DNA of 64,000 nt from Taxillus chinensis (Eukaryota > Streptophyta > Magnoliopsida > Santalales > Loranthaceae): positions 52,749,365 to 52,813,364 of the forward strand of contig CM042090.1 of assembly GCA_023512835.1 (NCBI GenBank), read 5' to 3'. The number at the start of each line of letters is the position of its first letter. Positions within the stretch are counted from its first letter, which is position 1. The position numbers and the translations under genes are program-made. Below the pieces are notes generated by a model that did not search any database, was not told the origin of the DNA, and saw only the letters and a program-made list of their open reading frames with translations. This document shows, piece after piece, positions 24,136-31,447 of this stretch.

Positions 24136-27100
24136 GTGGGGCTGAATTACAATGCAAAAACAAATTATATATGCCATCAACATTTCAACTTCAAAATTTT
24201 TTTAATTTGTACACAAACATGCATGATAAACAAAACAAAGATCGGTCTATAAGTTAAATTGAAAGTTGTTAGCATGTCTAGGGAAATATTTTTCTCAGAT
24301 TTCGTTTTTTATGTTTTAAAACTGTTATATTATATCTGGCTGGTAATGTGATCCTTTCTGGTTTTCATTGCATTGTCCTAAGATTTCTTTTATTAGCGGT
24401 TTTTAGTAGCCCTTTGTGTGCATTGTCTTCACATTTTCCTTTCGTGAAGACGGTTGGTATACTGCCATTAGAAATATTGTTTTCTTGTGCAATTTATACT
24501 CTCATGCCTCACATCAGGTAGATCTTCACAGCATATATGGAATTTTGGTACCCACCTAAGCCCAGAAGCATTGTTGGTTGGTGAATGATAATGGTCTTTA
24601 CCAATGTGGTGATCTTAATAAGTCCCACTTGTATTTGCATTTCGTATTATACTGAAGTATTTTGTGAATTGTGTGGCCTGTTTTATACAGACTGAAAGTA
24701 TTGACTTGGCTGAAGAAAGCAACAAGTATGACTGCGATAAGAGAAGTTTTAGGAGGGGCAATGTTGATAGGAGTGCACATTCATTGATTGATTCAGATGG
24801 ACTTCCATACATTGGTCAGGTAAGTTTGAAATTTTATTTTTTTATCCTTCTTGTTTTTCCTGGTCATTCTTTAGACAATCTGGTGACTACTGAACATCTA
24901 TATGCAGATGATACGTCCAAATGAACCATTTTGTACTGTCTATAATGAGGTCAATAGTACGACTAGGACAAAGTCAATGAAGGGTTCCGAAGCAGCATAT
25001 GTTGACTATGTTGCTGTTGATGTGAAAAACAAAAAGCATCTTGAAAAGGTAGGTCTACGTGCTTGCATTTTGATCACATTTGCTGTGTTGACTGAGTAAA
25101 AAAAAGTAAAAAAAGGTAATTGTTTTTTTTTTTTTTGGTATGGGAACATAATCACTGCATGCTATCACCTTTTGCAGATGTTTTAGTACAGTTAAAGGTT
25201 TAGATTCAATAACATTTTAGATTAGTTATATTTAATATAAATTCTTTGATTGTATCTTGCTAATTTTTGTTATCTCATATTACATAAAATGAATAACAAA
25301 GTGAAGTTCATCATTGTTTAATTTTCCTCAGACTGCATCTTGACACATTTTCGTATATTAATAATATGTGAGGTTGTTTCTTATCAAGGGCATCATTTTT
25401 AAATTTAGTTCTATATAGATATTACATTCTACTTTTTATTGGTCCGAACCAGTCAGATTATGAGGTAGCTTCTTACAGCACCAACTCCCGTATGCTGCTC
25501 ACAGATTTCAGATTTAACTTGCAACATTTAGATACACATATTTTACGTGACGTTTTTGACTGGCTGTGATCGTTTGGCTCCATGGAAGTTTGTTACTCTT
25601 CCAATTGACTAACATTAAAAATCCAATGATTTGTGTTTTCTTACAATGCCTTTTTTCCTCTTATTGTTCATTATAGACCGCATTTTTTTTTCCTAAAAGC
25701 AAGATTGGAGTATTTCTATACCGTAGTACTCTTGTTGTTGTCCATTCGTCATTTTTGTATTAGTTTTTAAGCTAATCGTGGACGATTTGTTGAGTCCTTG
25801 TGTAGGGGGACCCTTCTCTTAAAAACTGAAGCTTTTAGTATGTGCAGTTCATTCACATTTGCTAAATATTTTACTCAATTCATTCTTTTATTACATTCTG
25901 TGTAGGTCAATATTCGTTTCCGGCGCCCTAGAAATCCTGTCATTGGTGATAAGTTTAGCAGCCGACATGGACAGAAAGGTGTTTGCTCACAGTTGTGGCC
26001 AGATATAGACATGCCATTTTCAGGAGCTACGGGAATGCGTCCAGATCTTATCATCAATCCCCATGCATTTCCTTCAAGGATGACAATTGCAATGCTTTTG
26101 GAATCTATTGCTGCTAAGGTACTATCACTGAAAATTATTTTACTAACTACAATTTACATTTCTTTTAACTGATATATGGTGCGATTTAAGGAAATTGATT
26201 TCTATGATTTTACACTCATTAAATCTTTAATGCATTTCAAAAATTAGAATTGGTTGAGAGTGCATTAGCCTAGCTGGCATCTCTTTTTTGTCGCAAAGGT
26301 CAGAGGCTCCTCACCTATAAATTTGATGGAATGTTTAAATTGACTTAATGCCTTACCCCAACAAATAAAATAATCCCCTATTGTTGCAATTGGTGAGAAT
26401 TGATTTATGGTCAAATTATTTTCTTTTTGTATGTGTACATACTGTCTGATTGTCTTTCTGTGTCTGAAAAAACTATATTTAAAAACCAGTTTACTATGGT
26501 CTTTTAGGTATTGGGATGGATAGTGATAAAAGGAATCAGGAGCCTTTTTTTGATCGCAAGTTCTCAAACTTAGTGGGAGCTAATATTATTTTCTATCGGT
26601 GATGGCTGTATATTATTGGTTGGAAATGCCTTTCCATGAAACAATGATACCAGCCTTGTTAGCTCTGATCTGTCATGAACACGTGGAACCAAACAATGTT
26701 ACAAGCATGAATCCTTGAAACTTTATAAATTCTGTTGTTTAATCCAATTCAACATAAATACTAGTCACAATTGGTATTTGCTCTGCCAAAATTGTTCTCT
26801 AGCCCTAAGGCTACTCCTATTTTAATCACGTCCAATTAAAATCATATCAGAATACAACACATAATTTATGAATATTAATTGAATGTAATTTAGCTGAAAT
26901 GGCTGGTCGTTTTTTGGTGATGCTTCAAATATTGCAAAATATTCAATCTCACTTGTGAATTCGATTGAAGGGGATGTGAATTTCATTGTCAGCATAATGC
27001 TCCCCATCGTAGGCATTAATGGCAACAAGTTCAAATCACTTGTGAATACACATTTCCGCTGATATAGGTATTAGGTAGACAGTAAAGGTTTTTGCACAAG

Positions 27101-29783
27101 CATATTAGCTTTCTGTTGGATTTGTAGGTTTTGCCAGTTATGTTTATCGGGGTAGAAGATTCAATTGCATACCCAAATTGAAAAAGCTGAAAATTTAACA
27201 AATGATTGGGAAAAACATTTTTTTTACATTAAATGATGAGTCAAATTTGATTGTCTACAGTTTTATTTTATTTTTCACTACAAATTTCTTATTTCATATT
27301 TTCCATCTTTCTTGGTCTCTTCAACTTTAAGCTCCCACATGCCTTTCACCATTAATGGTCTGTGTAGTTTTTCTTATTTCAATGTAAACACGATCATAGT
27401 TGTGTCCTGTTCAAAATAAGAAGAGAAATGAGAGGCTAATTGGTTCGCAAGTCCTGTTTAGTGGTCTTTATATGGTCTCTTCTTATTCTTAATATTGTCT
27501 TCATCTGATGTAATGGCTGCCTGATTTATCTTCGATTATGGAATTGTGGAGAGTGAATAAAGAATTCTAATAGTTCATTTATAACATGCATGCACTTCAC
27601 TAGCGAGATAATGTGTGCATTTTAAAATAGCGTGTAAAGCATTCATTTGCAATTTCAATGAACAAGTATAATATGTTTGGTGCATCTTTTAGCTCTGAAG
27701 CATAATTATGTCATGATGTCCTGCATATTTTATAACAGGGAGGGAGCTTACACGGGGAATTTGTGGATGCAACCCCATTTGATAACTCGCTGAAGGCTCC
27801 TGATGAGGACGAAAAGACTGACTCCAGAAAAAAGAATCCAAGTTCTCTTGTTGATCAACTTGGAGAAATGCTAAAGAAAAAAGGCTTTAACTATCATGGT
27901 GCAGAAGTATTATATAGTGGAGTTTTTGGAACAGAACTGACATGTGAGATTTTTATGGGTCCTGTATATTATCAGAGACTTCGACACATGGTTTCAGATA
28001 AATATCAGGTGAAGGTTTATTATTATTATTTTTTATGATGCTTTTGTTTCATGTAGTATATTTTAGAAACTGATACTCTAGTCCTCATTAAACTGATACA
28101 AGTTATTTGAATCTGCACCACCTTCTTTTCATATTTTAAGGATAACTATTTCTATTCTTATATATAATTTGCAACCACCAGCTTGTTTAGTAGTCATATT
28201 GGCCTTTTCAGCATGTAAATACCTATGGGATTGGAGTTTTTTTTTGTAGGGATGGGTAAAATATGCATGTTATCTTTACATAGGTAGTTCAATCTTATAA
28301 AAGTCGTCCGTTTCAGTGGAAACCATATTGTCATGTATAGAATTTCACTGTTTTAATATTGATTGACAAAATCGGAAATAATAAGCTCTGAAGTTTACTT
28401 GCGAATGACCTTCTATAATGTTATATAGAATTTTTTTGCATATTATGAAACAGCCTCCATTTAATATATATGAAACAGCATCCATTTATTTTTGAAAAGT
28501 CTACAAATTCGCAATGTAATTCATTTCACTAATTAATAAGGTTACTGCCATTCATAATTAGATATATTGCATAGTGGATAAGCAGTCATTTTGTCAACAG
28601 AGTTCGATATATACATGAAATTACTAACGTTTTTAAATATTGATTAAGGCATGCATATTTGACATTCGTATATGTTATTGATACAATTTTATTTTTTTTG
28701 ATCTTTTTTTGGGCATTGTTGGTCCGTTGTTCAATACTGATCATCGTAGTTTCATCTTTTTATTAGTGACGTGGATATATGCTATTGTTCTTTTCTTAAT
28801 ATTTTACCTTCTCCTGTTCACTCTCAGGGACCGTGGATTACAGTGTGGGTTTTTGAGGCGGATTACATAGTGGGTTTTTGAGAGAGCTTATAATTAATTT
28901 TAAACATGTTTAAAGCACTCTATTAGCATGTTTGGATCTTTTATTTTATTCTAGCTCTATTCCATAAGAAAACTTTGTCTAATTAGCTAAGCCTAATCTT
29001 ACCCATGCCATTAGCTATTCAGTTTTTGTATTAATGAGATGAACCATATAAATTCAATTCATTCTCTATTCTATTATAATTGAGTAAGAATTCCATTCCA
29101 CCTTTATTCTATTCCATGAACCAATTGTGCCGTGAAGTATTTGGGGAACATCATATTTTTTTATTCATAAATGTGTTTCGTATTACAATTCTTTCGTTTG
29201 AGCGAGGTGCCACATTGCAATTGTGTGAGTTGAGCCGTAATGCCTATTATATTATGTGTCATTGTATGTACCTTGCAATAACAAATTTTTTCCAATTTGA
29301 TTGTGTTTTTTTCTTTTTTCTTTTTTTGCCTGTAATGGCCATTTATTTCTTTTACTTCAGGTCCGGTCAACTGGAACAATAGATCCAATCACCCGACAAC
29401 CTGTCAAAGGAAGAAAGCGTGGAGGGGGTATCCGTTTTGGGGAGATGGAACGAGATGCCATGCTTGCGCATGGCGCTGCATATCTCTTACATGATAGGCT
29501 CCATACATGTTCTGATCATCATATTGCTGATGTTTGTTCTCTTTGTGGAAGTCTTCTTACGACATCACTAGTTCAGCCCCAGAAGCGTGCAGCATGGGAA
29601 AGAATCGCCAAGCTACCCCCTGGGAGGATTCCTAAAAGGGTCACCTGTTCTACGTGCAAGACAAGTAAAGGGATGGAGACAGTTGCCATGCCATATGTAT
29701 TTAGGTATCTGGCTACGGAACTGGCTTCCATGAACATAAAATTGACGCTCCATCTGAGTAACTCTTGTAATCAGAACATGTAA
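130..29783 (+). CDS. NRPA2: RNA polymerase I second-largest subunit (NRPA2), 3' three quarters
   Basis: This is the catalytic beta-like subunit of RNA polymerase I, which transcribes the 45S rRNA precursor in the nucleolus. Seventeen coding exons (listed separately) join in one frame to give 868 residues; about 300 N-terminal residues lie upstream of the window. Seen in the translation, in order: the start of the lobe/fork segment ([10 protein letters not shown]); the fork signature ([41 protein letters not shown]); a Pol I-type region after the fork; the hybrid-binding block (GYDMEDAMI); the active-site loop [12 protein letters not shown] near window residues 581-592; and a C-terminal zinc ribbon with CSLCG and CSTCK. 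The extended Pol I-type segment and the MAKQTMGF block point to Pol I rather than NRPB2 or NRPC2. All junctions are GT/AG and no frame break was found. Introns 10 and 12 are swollen by mobile elements. Exons 11-17 are repeated downstream by a 24-kb tandem duplication. Confidence 0.93.
410..527 (+). CDS. NRPA2: NRPA2 window exon 2
   Basis: Encodes [12 protein letters not shown] through GHLITIYLK, ending in phase 0 before GTAGAAG. The acceptor AAAG at 406-409 restores the split Ile codon. The last 39 bp and the donor are copied again about 100 bp downstream inside the intron (see repeat at 489-716). Confidence 0.88.
489..716 (+). repeat. Tandem copy of the exon 2 end and its splice donor
   Basis: The stretch from 489 (GTGTTGCTACCTGG) through the donor at 528 and its intronic flank recurs from 591, with a second GTAG donor-like site at 631. 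The second copy has one extra base and several substitutions. Read on from exon 2 it is out of frame and ends in a stop before 631. It therefore looks like a decoy donor rather than a usable exon end. Confidence 0.85.
1085..1172 (+). CDS. NRPA2: NRPA2 window exon 3
   Basis: Encodes [18 protein letters not shown] to FQISS plus one base of a Leu codon. The acceptor is ATAG and the donor is GTATGT at 1173. It links exon 2 (ITIYLK) to exon 4 (ADVKRLM) without frame change. Confidence 0.9.
1173..2959 (+). other. NRPA2 intron 3, AT-rich
   Basis: A 1.8-kb intron, very AT-rich between about 1,480 and 2,050. I see no conserved coding segment or identifiable mobile element. Short frames here show no family resemblance. 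Confidence 0.6.
2960..3075 (+). CDS. NRPA2: NRPA2 window exon 4
   Basis: Encodes [20 protein letters not shown] to GLDLQQ, in the segment just before the fork. The acceptor is TGCAG and the donor GTATTC. It joins directly to [11 protein letters not shown] in exon 5. Confidence 0.9.
4241..4388. repeat. 55-bp direct repeat, 93 bp apart
   Basis: 4,241-4,295 and 4,334-4,388 both read GTACTCATTCGTAAATTTAT and continue with CTAAGGCA to CTAAGAAT, with few differences. The region between contains ATATATAT and TTTATCAGAGGAGCC. It may be part of an old short transposable element, but I could not define its ends. Confidence 0.7.
4961..5388. mobile_element. Foldback MITE with GGCATGGCAAC termini
   Basis: The left end TAGGCATGGCAACAGGCCGG is an imperfect inverted copy of the right end CCGACCCGTTGCCATGCCTA. 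The interior is also largely palindromic: GGCAAGACCCGAGCCTGACC near 5,105 is mirrored by GGTCGGGCTCGGGTCTTGCC near 5,180. A third copy of the terminal motif sits at the centre (about 5,150-5,162), so the element may be two inverted halves. It is GC-rich against its surroundings and has no coding capacity. CCCGACCCG-type foldback elements are widespread in plants; superfamily assignment is uncertain. Confidence 0.75.
6017..6144 (+). CDS. NRPA2: NRPA2 window exon 5 (fork)
   Basis: Encodes [20 protein letters not shown] through NVRKLLPE. This is the Rpb2 domain 3 (fork) signature shared by all multisubunit polymerases. The donor at 6,145 splits the Glu codon. Confidence 0.95.
6236..6315 (+). CDS. 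NRPA2: NRPA2 window exon 6 (fork)
   Basis: Encodes [20 protein letters not shown] and HMTAAC. The [16 protein letters not shown] block is diagnostic for second-largest subunits. The donor GTAAGA splits an Arg codon completed by exon 7. Confidence 0.95.
6316..6822 (+). other. NRPA2 intron 6
   Basis: A 507-bp AT-rich intron with no recognisable element; the acceptor is TGTCAG at 6,817-6,822. Confidence 0.6.
6823..7064 (+). CDS. NRPA2: NRPA2 window exon 7
   Basis: Encodes [20 protein letters not shown] to [11 protein letters not shown]. This is the less conserved segment after the fork, in the Pol I-specific domain region. The Pol I style [21 protein letters not shown] is visible. The donor is GTTTGT at 7,065. 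Confidence 0.92.
7139..7303 (+). CDS. NRPA2: NRPA2 window exon 8
   Basis: Fifty-five codons, [20 protein letters not shown] to IELIGPFEQ. It contains the [17 protein letters not shown] stretch that precedes the hybrid-binding domain. The acceptor is TGCAG; the donor GTACTA is followed by a short TA run. Confidence 0.93.
7419..7583 (+). CDS. NRPA2: NRPA2 window exon 9
   Basis: Fifty-five codons, [20 protein letters not shown] to [26 protein letters not shown] is the Pol I version of the conserved block where the subunit begins to enclose the RNA-DNA hybrid. Confidence 0.93.
7683..7757 (+). CDS. NRPA2: NRPA2 window exon 10
   Basis: Twenty-five codons, [20 protein letters not shown] to MYHLQ, phase 0 at both ends. 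It is the last exon left of the 24-kb duplication. Its donor at 7,758 faces two identical acceptors, at 12,244 and 36,321. Confidence 0.92.
7758..9089 (+). other. NRPA2 intron 10, unique 5' part
   Basis: AT-rich intronic sequence with no recognisable coding or transposon signal. Weak open frames here encode low-complexity hydrophobic peptides and were discounted. Confidence 0.55.
9090..9282 (-). repeat. 3' LTR of minus-strand copia relic
   Basis: 193 bp, begins TGAAAAG and ends CTTTTCA, with a short terminal inverted repeat. It is similar to 11,795-11,970. No matching 5-bp target duplication was found. Confidence 0.8.
9323..9986 (+). mobile_element. 5'-truncated LINE with zf-RVT domain
   Basis: The + strand encodes the C-terminal zinc-binding domain of plant L1-type reverse transcriptases: [49 protein letters not shown]. 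It is followed by a short AT-rich tail ending in seven A residues. ATGTT flanks it on both sides (9,318-9,322 and 9,987-9,991), a plausible short target duplication. A stop interrupts the frame before GKILT. Only the last fraction of a roughly 6-kb element remains, nested in the minus-strand copia relic. Confidence 0.8.
11198..11335. repeat. 49-bp tandem repeat, about 2.8 units
   Basis: Units begin TGTCAAGACAGAGGCCAC (11,198), TGTCGAGGCAGAGACCAC (11,247) and TGTTGAGGCAAAGATCAC (11,296), a constant 49-bp step with about 80 percent similarity by eye. It lies in the copia relic's leader region, about 180 bp left of the duplication breakpoint. Confidence 0.8.
11795..11970 (-). repeat. 5' LTR of minus-strand copia relic (copy 1)
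   Basis: 176-bp LTR paired with 9,090-9,282. The adjoining TGATATCAGGGC on the minus strand is a decayed primer-binding site. It lies inside the duplicated unit, so it recurs at 35,872-36,048. Confidence 0.8.
12245..12348 (+). CDS. NRPA2: NRPA2 window exon 11, copy 1
   Basis: [20 protein letters not shown] to VAVLAYT plus two bases of a Gly codon. The acceptor is TTTTTGCAG and the donor GTAAGT. It is the first exon inside the duplicated unit and looks identical to 36,322-36,425. Confidence 0.95.
12438..12513 (+). CDS. NRPA2: NRPA2 window exon 12, copy 1
   Basis: Completes the split Gly codon and encodes [19 protein letters not shown] then CRGQIYQ. This is the hallmark hybrid-binding motif of second-largest subunits. 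The donor GTTATA at 12,514 opens the 12.2-kb intron. Confidence 0.95.
12514..14074 (+). other. NRPA2 intron 12, 5' part (copy 1)
   Basis: Noncoding. A direct repeat of AAATTTCTGGGTTTATCCTA followed by GAAATAGG occurs at about 13,107 and 13,195. From about 13,690 to 13,900 there is LTR-like sequence (TATTACAACCTATATATA; TTCTAACACTGTTTCAAGTT) resembling 23,690-23,830, suggesting the margins of an older minus-strand copia relic. The remainder shows nothing recognisable. Confidence 0.5.
13690..13910 (-). repeat. LTR-like fragment, partner near 23,690
   Basis: Shares the pattern 'GTTAACTAGAAGAATAGA ... ATTGAAT ... ATTACAACCTATATA ... AATCAAGC' with 23,690-23,830. On the minus strand the adjacent sequence resembles the polypurine tract and LTR edge of a copia element. 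It is probably the outer LTR pair of an old relic around the younger insertions. Ends are not defined. Confidence 0.4.
14229..14780. other. Unassigned stretch between copia LTR and hAT, copy 1
   Basis: GC-richer noncoding stretch (about 14,260-14,700) with many CACC/GCCACC runs. It should be the 5' internal region of the copia element, but no gag similarity is readable. It differs from copy 2 (38,306-38,852) at many C/T positions and single-base indels. Confidence 0.45.
14781..14788. repeat. hAT target-site duplication, left (copy 1)
   Basis: GACAATAG, repeated exactly at 20,676-20,683. An 8-bp duplication is the hAT hallmark. Confidence 0.92.
15280..15580. repeat. Short tandem-like repeats in hAT leader (copy 1)
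   Basis: TTAGCGTAGCGTTTAGACTA followed by CACCGCA occurs twice, with a third partial copy, between 15,290 and 15,390. CCTAGGA(C/T)TAAATTTATTTA units recur three times between 15,475 and 15,565. The same layout is in copy 2 near 39,350-39,635. Confidence 0.65.
16422..19984 (+). pseudogene. hAT transposase relic (BED/DUF659/hAT dimerisation), copy 1
   Basis: The order of domains is that of plant DUF659-type hAT transposases. A BED-like finger ([17 protein letters not shown]) has lost its first cysteine. The DUF659 core follows ([60 protein letters not shown]). The C-terminal dimerisation domain is [20 protein letters not shown]. An acidic, Gly-rich, then Arg/His/Ser-rich tail ends the protein. 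Three short introns are supported by GT/AG: 18,139-18,241, 18,370-18,454 and 18,531-18,631. Lesions shared with copy 2: a TAA at 17,104, a frameshift near 17,345, and a TGA at 19,300. Lesions private to this copy: an extra base near 16,439 just after the start codon, one near 17,450, and one near 19,900. It cannot make transposase. Confidence 0.88.
20135..20437 (+). mobile_element. LINE 3'-end fragment inside hAT (copy 1)
   Basis: Degenerate copy of the LINE tail seen at 9,323-9,986. It keeps a counterpart of the WRERNAxVFDDRERS block ([13 protein letters not shown]) and ends in an A-rich tail near 20,430. It lies between the transposase relic and the right terminus. No target duplication is clear. 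Confidence 0.6.
20676..20683. repeat. hAT target-site duplication, right (copy 1)
   Basis: GACAATAG directly after the right terminus CTTCGAACCATG; partner of 14,781-14,788. Confidence 0.92.
22551..24690 (+). other. NRPA2 intron 12, 3' part (copy 1)
   Basis: Noncoding. It contains an LTR-like fragment (about 23,690-23,830) pairing with 13,690-13,910, a roughly 40-bp repeat in tandem (23,855-23,945, GGATATTTTAAGCAG ... GTGACTAGGGTAAAATGAA), and a TA/GA microsatellite (24,049-24,134). Nothing else is recognisable. Confidence 0.55.
24049..24134. repeat. Compound (TA)n(GA)n microsatellite, copy 1
   Basis: About 18 TA units followed by about 24 GA units. The counterpart in copy 2 is 48,148-48,233. 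Confidence 0.95.
24691..24819 (+). CDS. NRPA2: NRPA2 window exon 13, copy 1
   Basis: Forty-three codons, [20 protein letters not shown] to LPYIGQ. The acceptor is TATACAG after the 12.2-kb intron; the donor is GTAAGT. Phase 0 on both sides. Confidence 0.94.
24908..25048 (+). CDS. NRPA2: NRPA2 window exon 14, copy 1
   Basis: Forty-seven codons, [20 protein letters not shown] to KKHLEK, in the segment leading to the active-site loop. The acceptor is ATGCAG; the donor is GTAGGT. Confidence 0.94.
25049..25905 (+). other. NRPA2 intron 14 (copy 1)
   Basis: An 857-bp AT-rich intron with poly-T runs and no recognisable element. Copy 2 is 49,148-50,007. Confidence 0.6.
25906..26118 (+). CDS. NRPA2: NRPA2 window exon 15, copy 1 (active-site loop)
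   Basis: Seventy-one codons. [19 protein letters not shown] is the invariant catalytic-centre motif whose Lys, Arg and His contact the 3' end of RNA. It is followed by [20 protein letters not shown]. Phase 0 on both sides. Confidence 0.96.
26119..27738 (+). other. NRPA2 intron 15 (copy 1)
   Basis: A 1.6-kb AT-rich intron. No coding or transposon signal recognised. Copy 2 is 50,221-51,840. Confidence 0.6.
27739..28008 (+). CDS. NRPA2: NRPA2 window exon 16, copy 1
   Basis: Ninety codons, [20 protein letters not shown] to MVSDKYQ. It includes [20 protein letters not shown] and [11 protein letters not shown], the conserved block entering the clamp. The acceptor is ATAACAG. Confidence 0.95.
28009..29360 (+). 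other. NRPA2 intron 16 (copy 1)
   Basis: A 1.35-kb AT-rich intron ending in a long pyrimidine tract before TTCAG. No element recognised. Copy 2 is 52,111-53,463 and differs mainly in T-run lengths. Confidence 0.6.
29361..29783 (+). CDS. NRPA2: NRPA2 last exon (17), copy 1
   Basis: Encodes [20 protein letters not shown] to the TAA at 29,781. [20 protein letters not shown] is the switch/anchor segment. The zinc ribbon has CSLCG and, 37 residues on, CSTCK; the protein then ends 41 residues after the last cysteine. Length and order match a complete C terminus. Confidence 0.95.
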   Translation, partial: VRSTGTIDPITRQPVKGRKRGGGIRFGEMERDAMLAHGAAYLLHDRLHTCSDHHIADVCSLCGSLLTTSLVQPQKRAAWERIAKLPPGRIPKRVTCSTCKTSKGMETVAMPYVFRYLATELASMNIKLTLHLSNSCNQNM

Positions 29784-31090
29784 TCTATAATTTACAAGAA
29801 AGATCATAGTTTTCAGATAATAATTATCGTGTTGTAATATTATGTAATTTTAGTACTGTATTTTCCTCCCGTGTCTAATCTGTTTGGCGTCTTTTTCTCT
29901 GGTGTCTTGGCTGTCTAGATTGCCATGCCTCTTGCCTCGCCTACCGTTGACACTAGTCTTTGTTTCCTCGAGTGTAGTTGACTGTGGCAGCTCTGTTGTA
30001 GATTGTGCGCCTCTACAGCCTTGCCTGCTTGTGCAAGGTTTGCCTGTCGACCGTGCATCCCTATCATCTGAGCCACCACTACCAAATCTGTCTCGCTGTC
30101 AAAGCCTCCGTTGATTTTCCTCCATGGTTTATAAAACTGATATGGGATGAACTTGAAAATAGGTGAAGGTTTCGCGTGCTTTTAAATGGGTATTACAAAT
30201 ACACATTTAAATTTGATTTACCAAACAAAAATGACATTATGTAGAGTTTTATTTGGTGCGTTAGTTGTTTTTCCAAAAATAAAATTTAGAACTCTAAAGC
30301 TCTTTGGTATATTTGTTTTTTTTTAATAAAATAATATATTCAAATCATCATTCAAATAAAATAATTATTTTTAAAAAATGACTTTTTAACTGTTTTTATT
30401 TTCGATTTAAACTTATCTTATCAAAATACCCAATTTAGTTTTTTTTTCTATACTATTTGATTTGGGCCTATCATATTTTATTTTTGTTTCTAATTTTGTG
30501 GGAAACAATTTTAAGAAAATAAACTTTTCAAAATACATTGGTATTTATCAAACAGAATTTATTTTTAAAATTCAAACTTAAATTTTAGTAACAATTTAAA
30601 TTATAAAAATAAAACACAAAAAAAATTATGTATTAAACAACCCTTAAAGTATGTAGGTATCAAATAACACTTTTATAAAAAACATGACATAAATGTTAAC
30701 TTTCCTAAATTATCTTGTATACGAAAACAAAACAAATCCTAATTAGGAATGGTGCGAAGTCAAAACACAACCTAAGAGGGAACTAAAAAGAAAAACTCTC
30801 AAGTATTTATATACTCAAAGCAAGGACAACTAAAAAAGAAAAATCCAATCATGTTTGATAGAAACCAAAGGAAAAGAAGTTCAATAAAAGAATTCTCTAG
30901 CCAAGTTTGTCTTGTGATAACAAAATGATGAGGAATGGATTTTGACTAAAATTGAAGAGGTACATAATTATGGAAGTAATCCTGAGAAGAGAATTTTTTT
31001 AACTGCCATGCCTCGGATTTTCAATCCGAGGAAATTGATTTGTGACTCTCCTTTACCCACCTAATGGCTAAGGGGTTGAGTTAAACAGTA
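29784..31090. other. NRPA2 3' flank (copy 1)
   Basis: Likely 3' UTR for the first hundred or so bases; AATAAT at 29,818 is a possible weak polyadenylation signal. Then comes a GC-richer unassigned stretch (29,880-30,120) and AT-rich DNA with no coding signal. A 9-bp-stem hairpin (CCTCGGATT/AATCCGAGG, 3-nt loop) is at 31,011-31,031. Copy 2 is 53,887-55,165. Confidence 0.5.
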
Positions 31091-31412
31091 CCAACACAAG
31101 ACATTGCAAACTGTTATTACTGGTTTTCGTCCGGGCCCGTTTGGGGTAAGCTCAAATTAAACCAATGGTGAGAAATTTAGAGTCGCCACAAACTGTTTTT
31201 GGGGTACAGTTGGGTACCCTCTACTTTGAGTAGTTTAAAGTGTGGTCTGCGTTATCAGAGAAGGGTTTGGGAGTTGGTTACGTGTAGGGAAGGATTAGCA
31301 CCCCTACAGCGCCCTTTCGGTATCTATTTTGGAAAAGAGGGTTTTCTATTTGTTTCTACTGTTGTGATTGGGTTGAGTTTGAATGAATTGACCCTAAATC
31401 ACAACTTAACAC

Positions 31413-31447
<35 letters not shown>

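Noticed and set aside
29884..30114. 76-codon frame after NRPA2
   Set aside because: No recognisable domain; it overlaps the GC-richer 3' flank and has no splice or promoter support.
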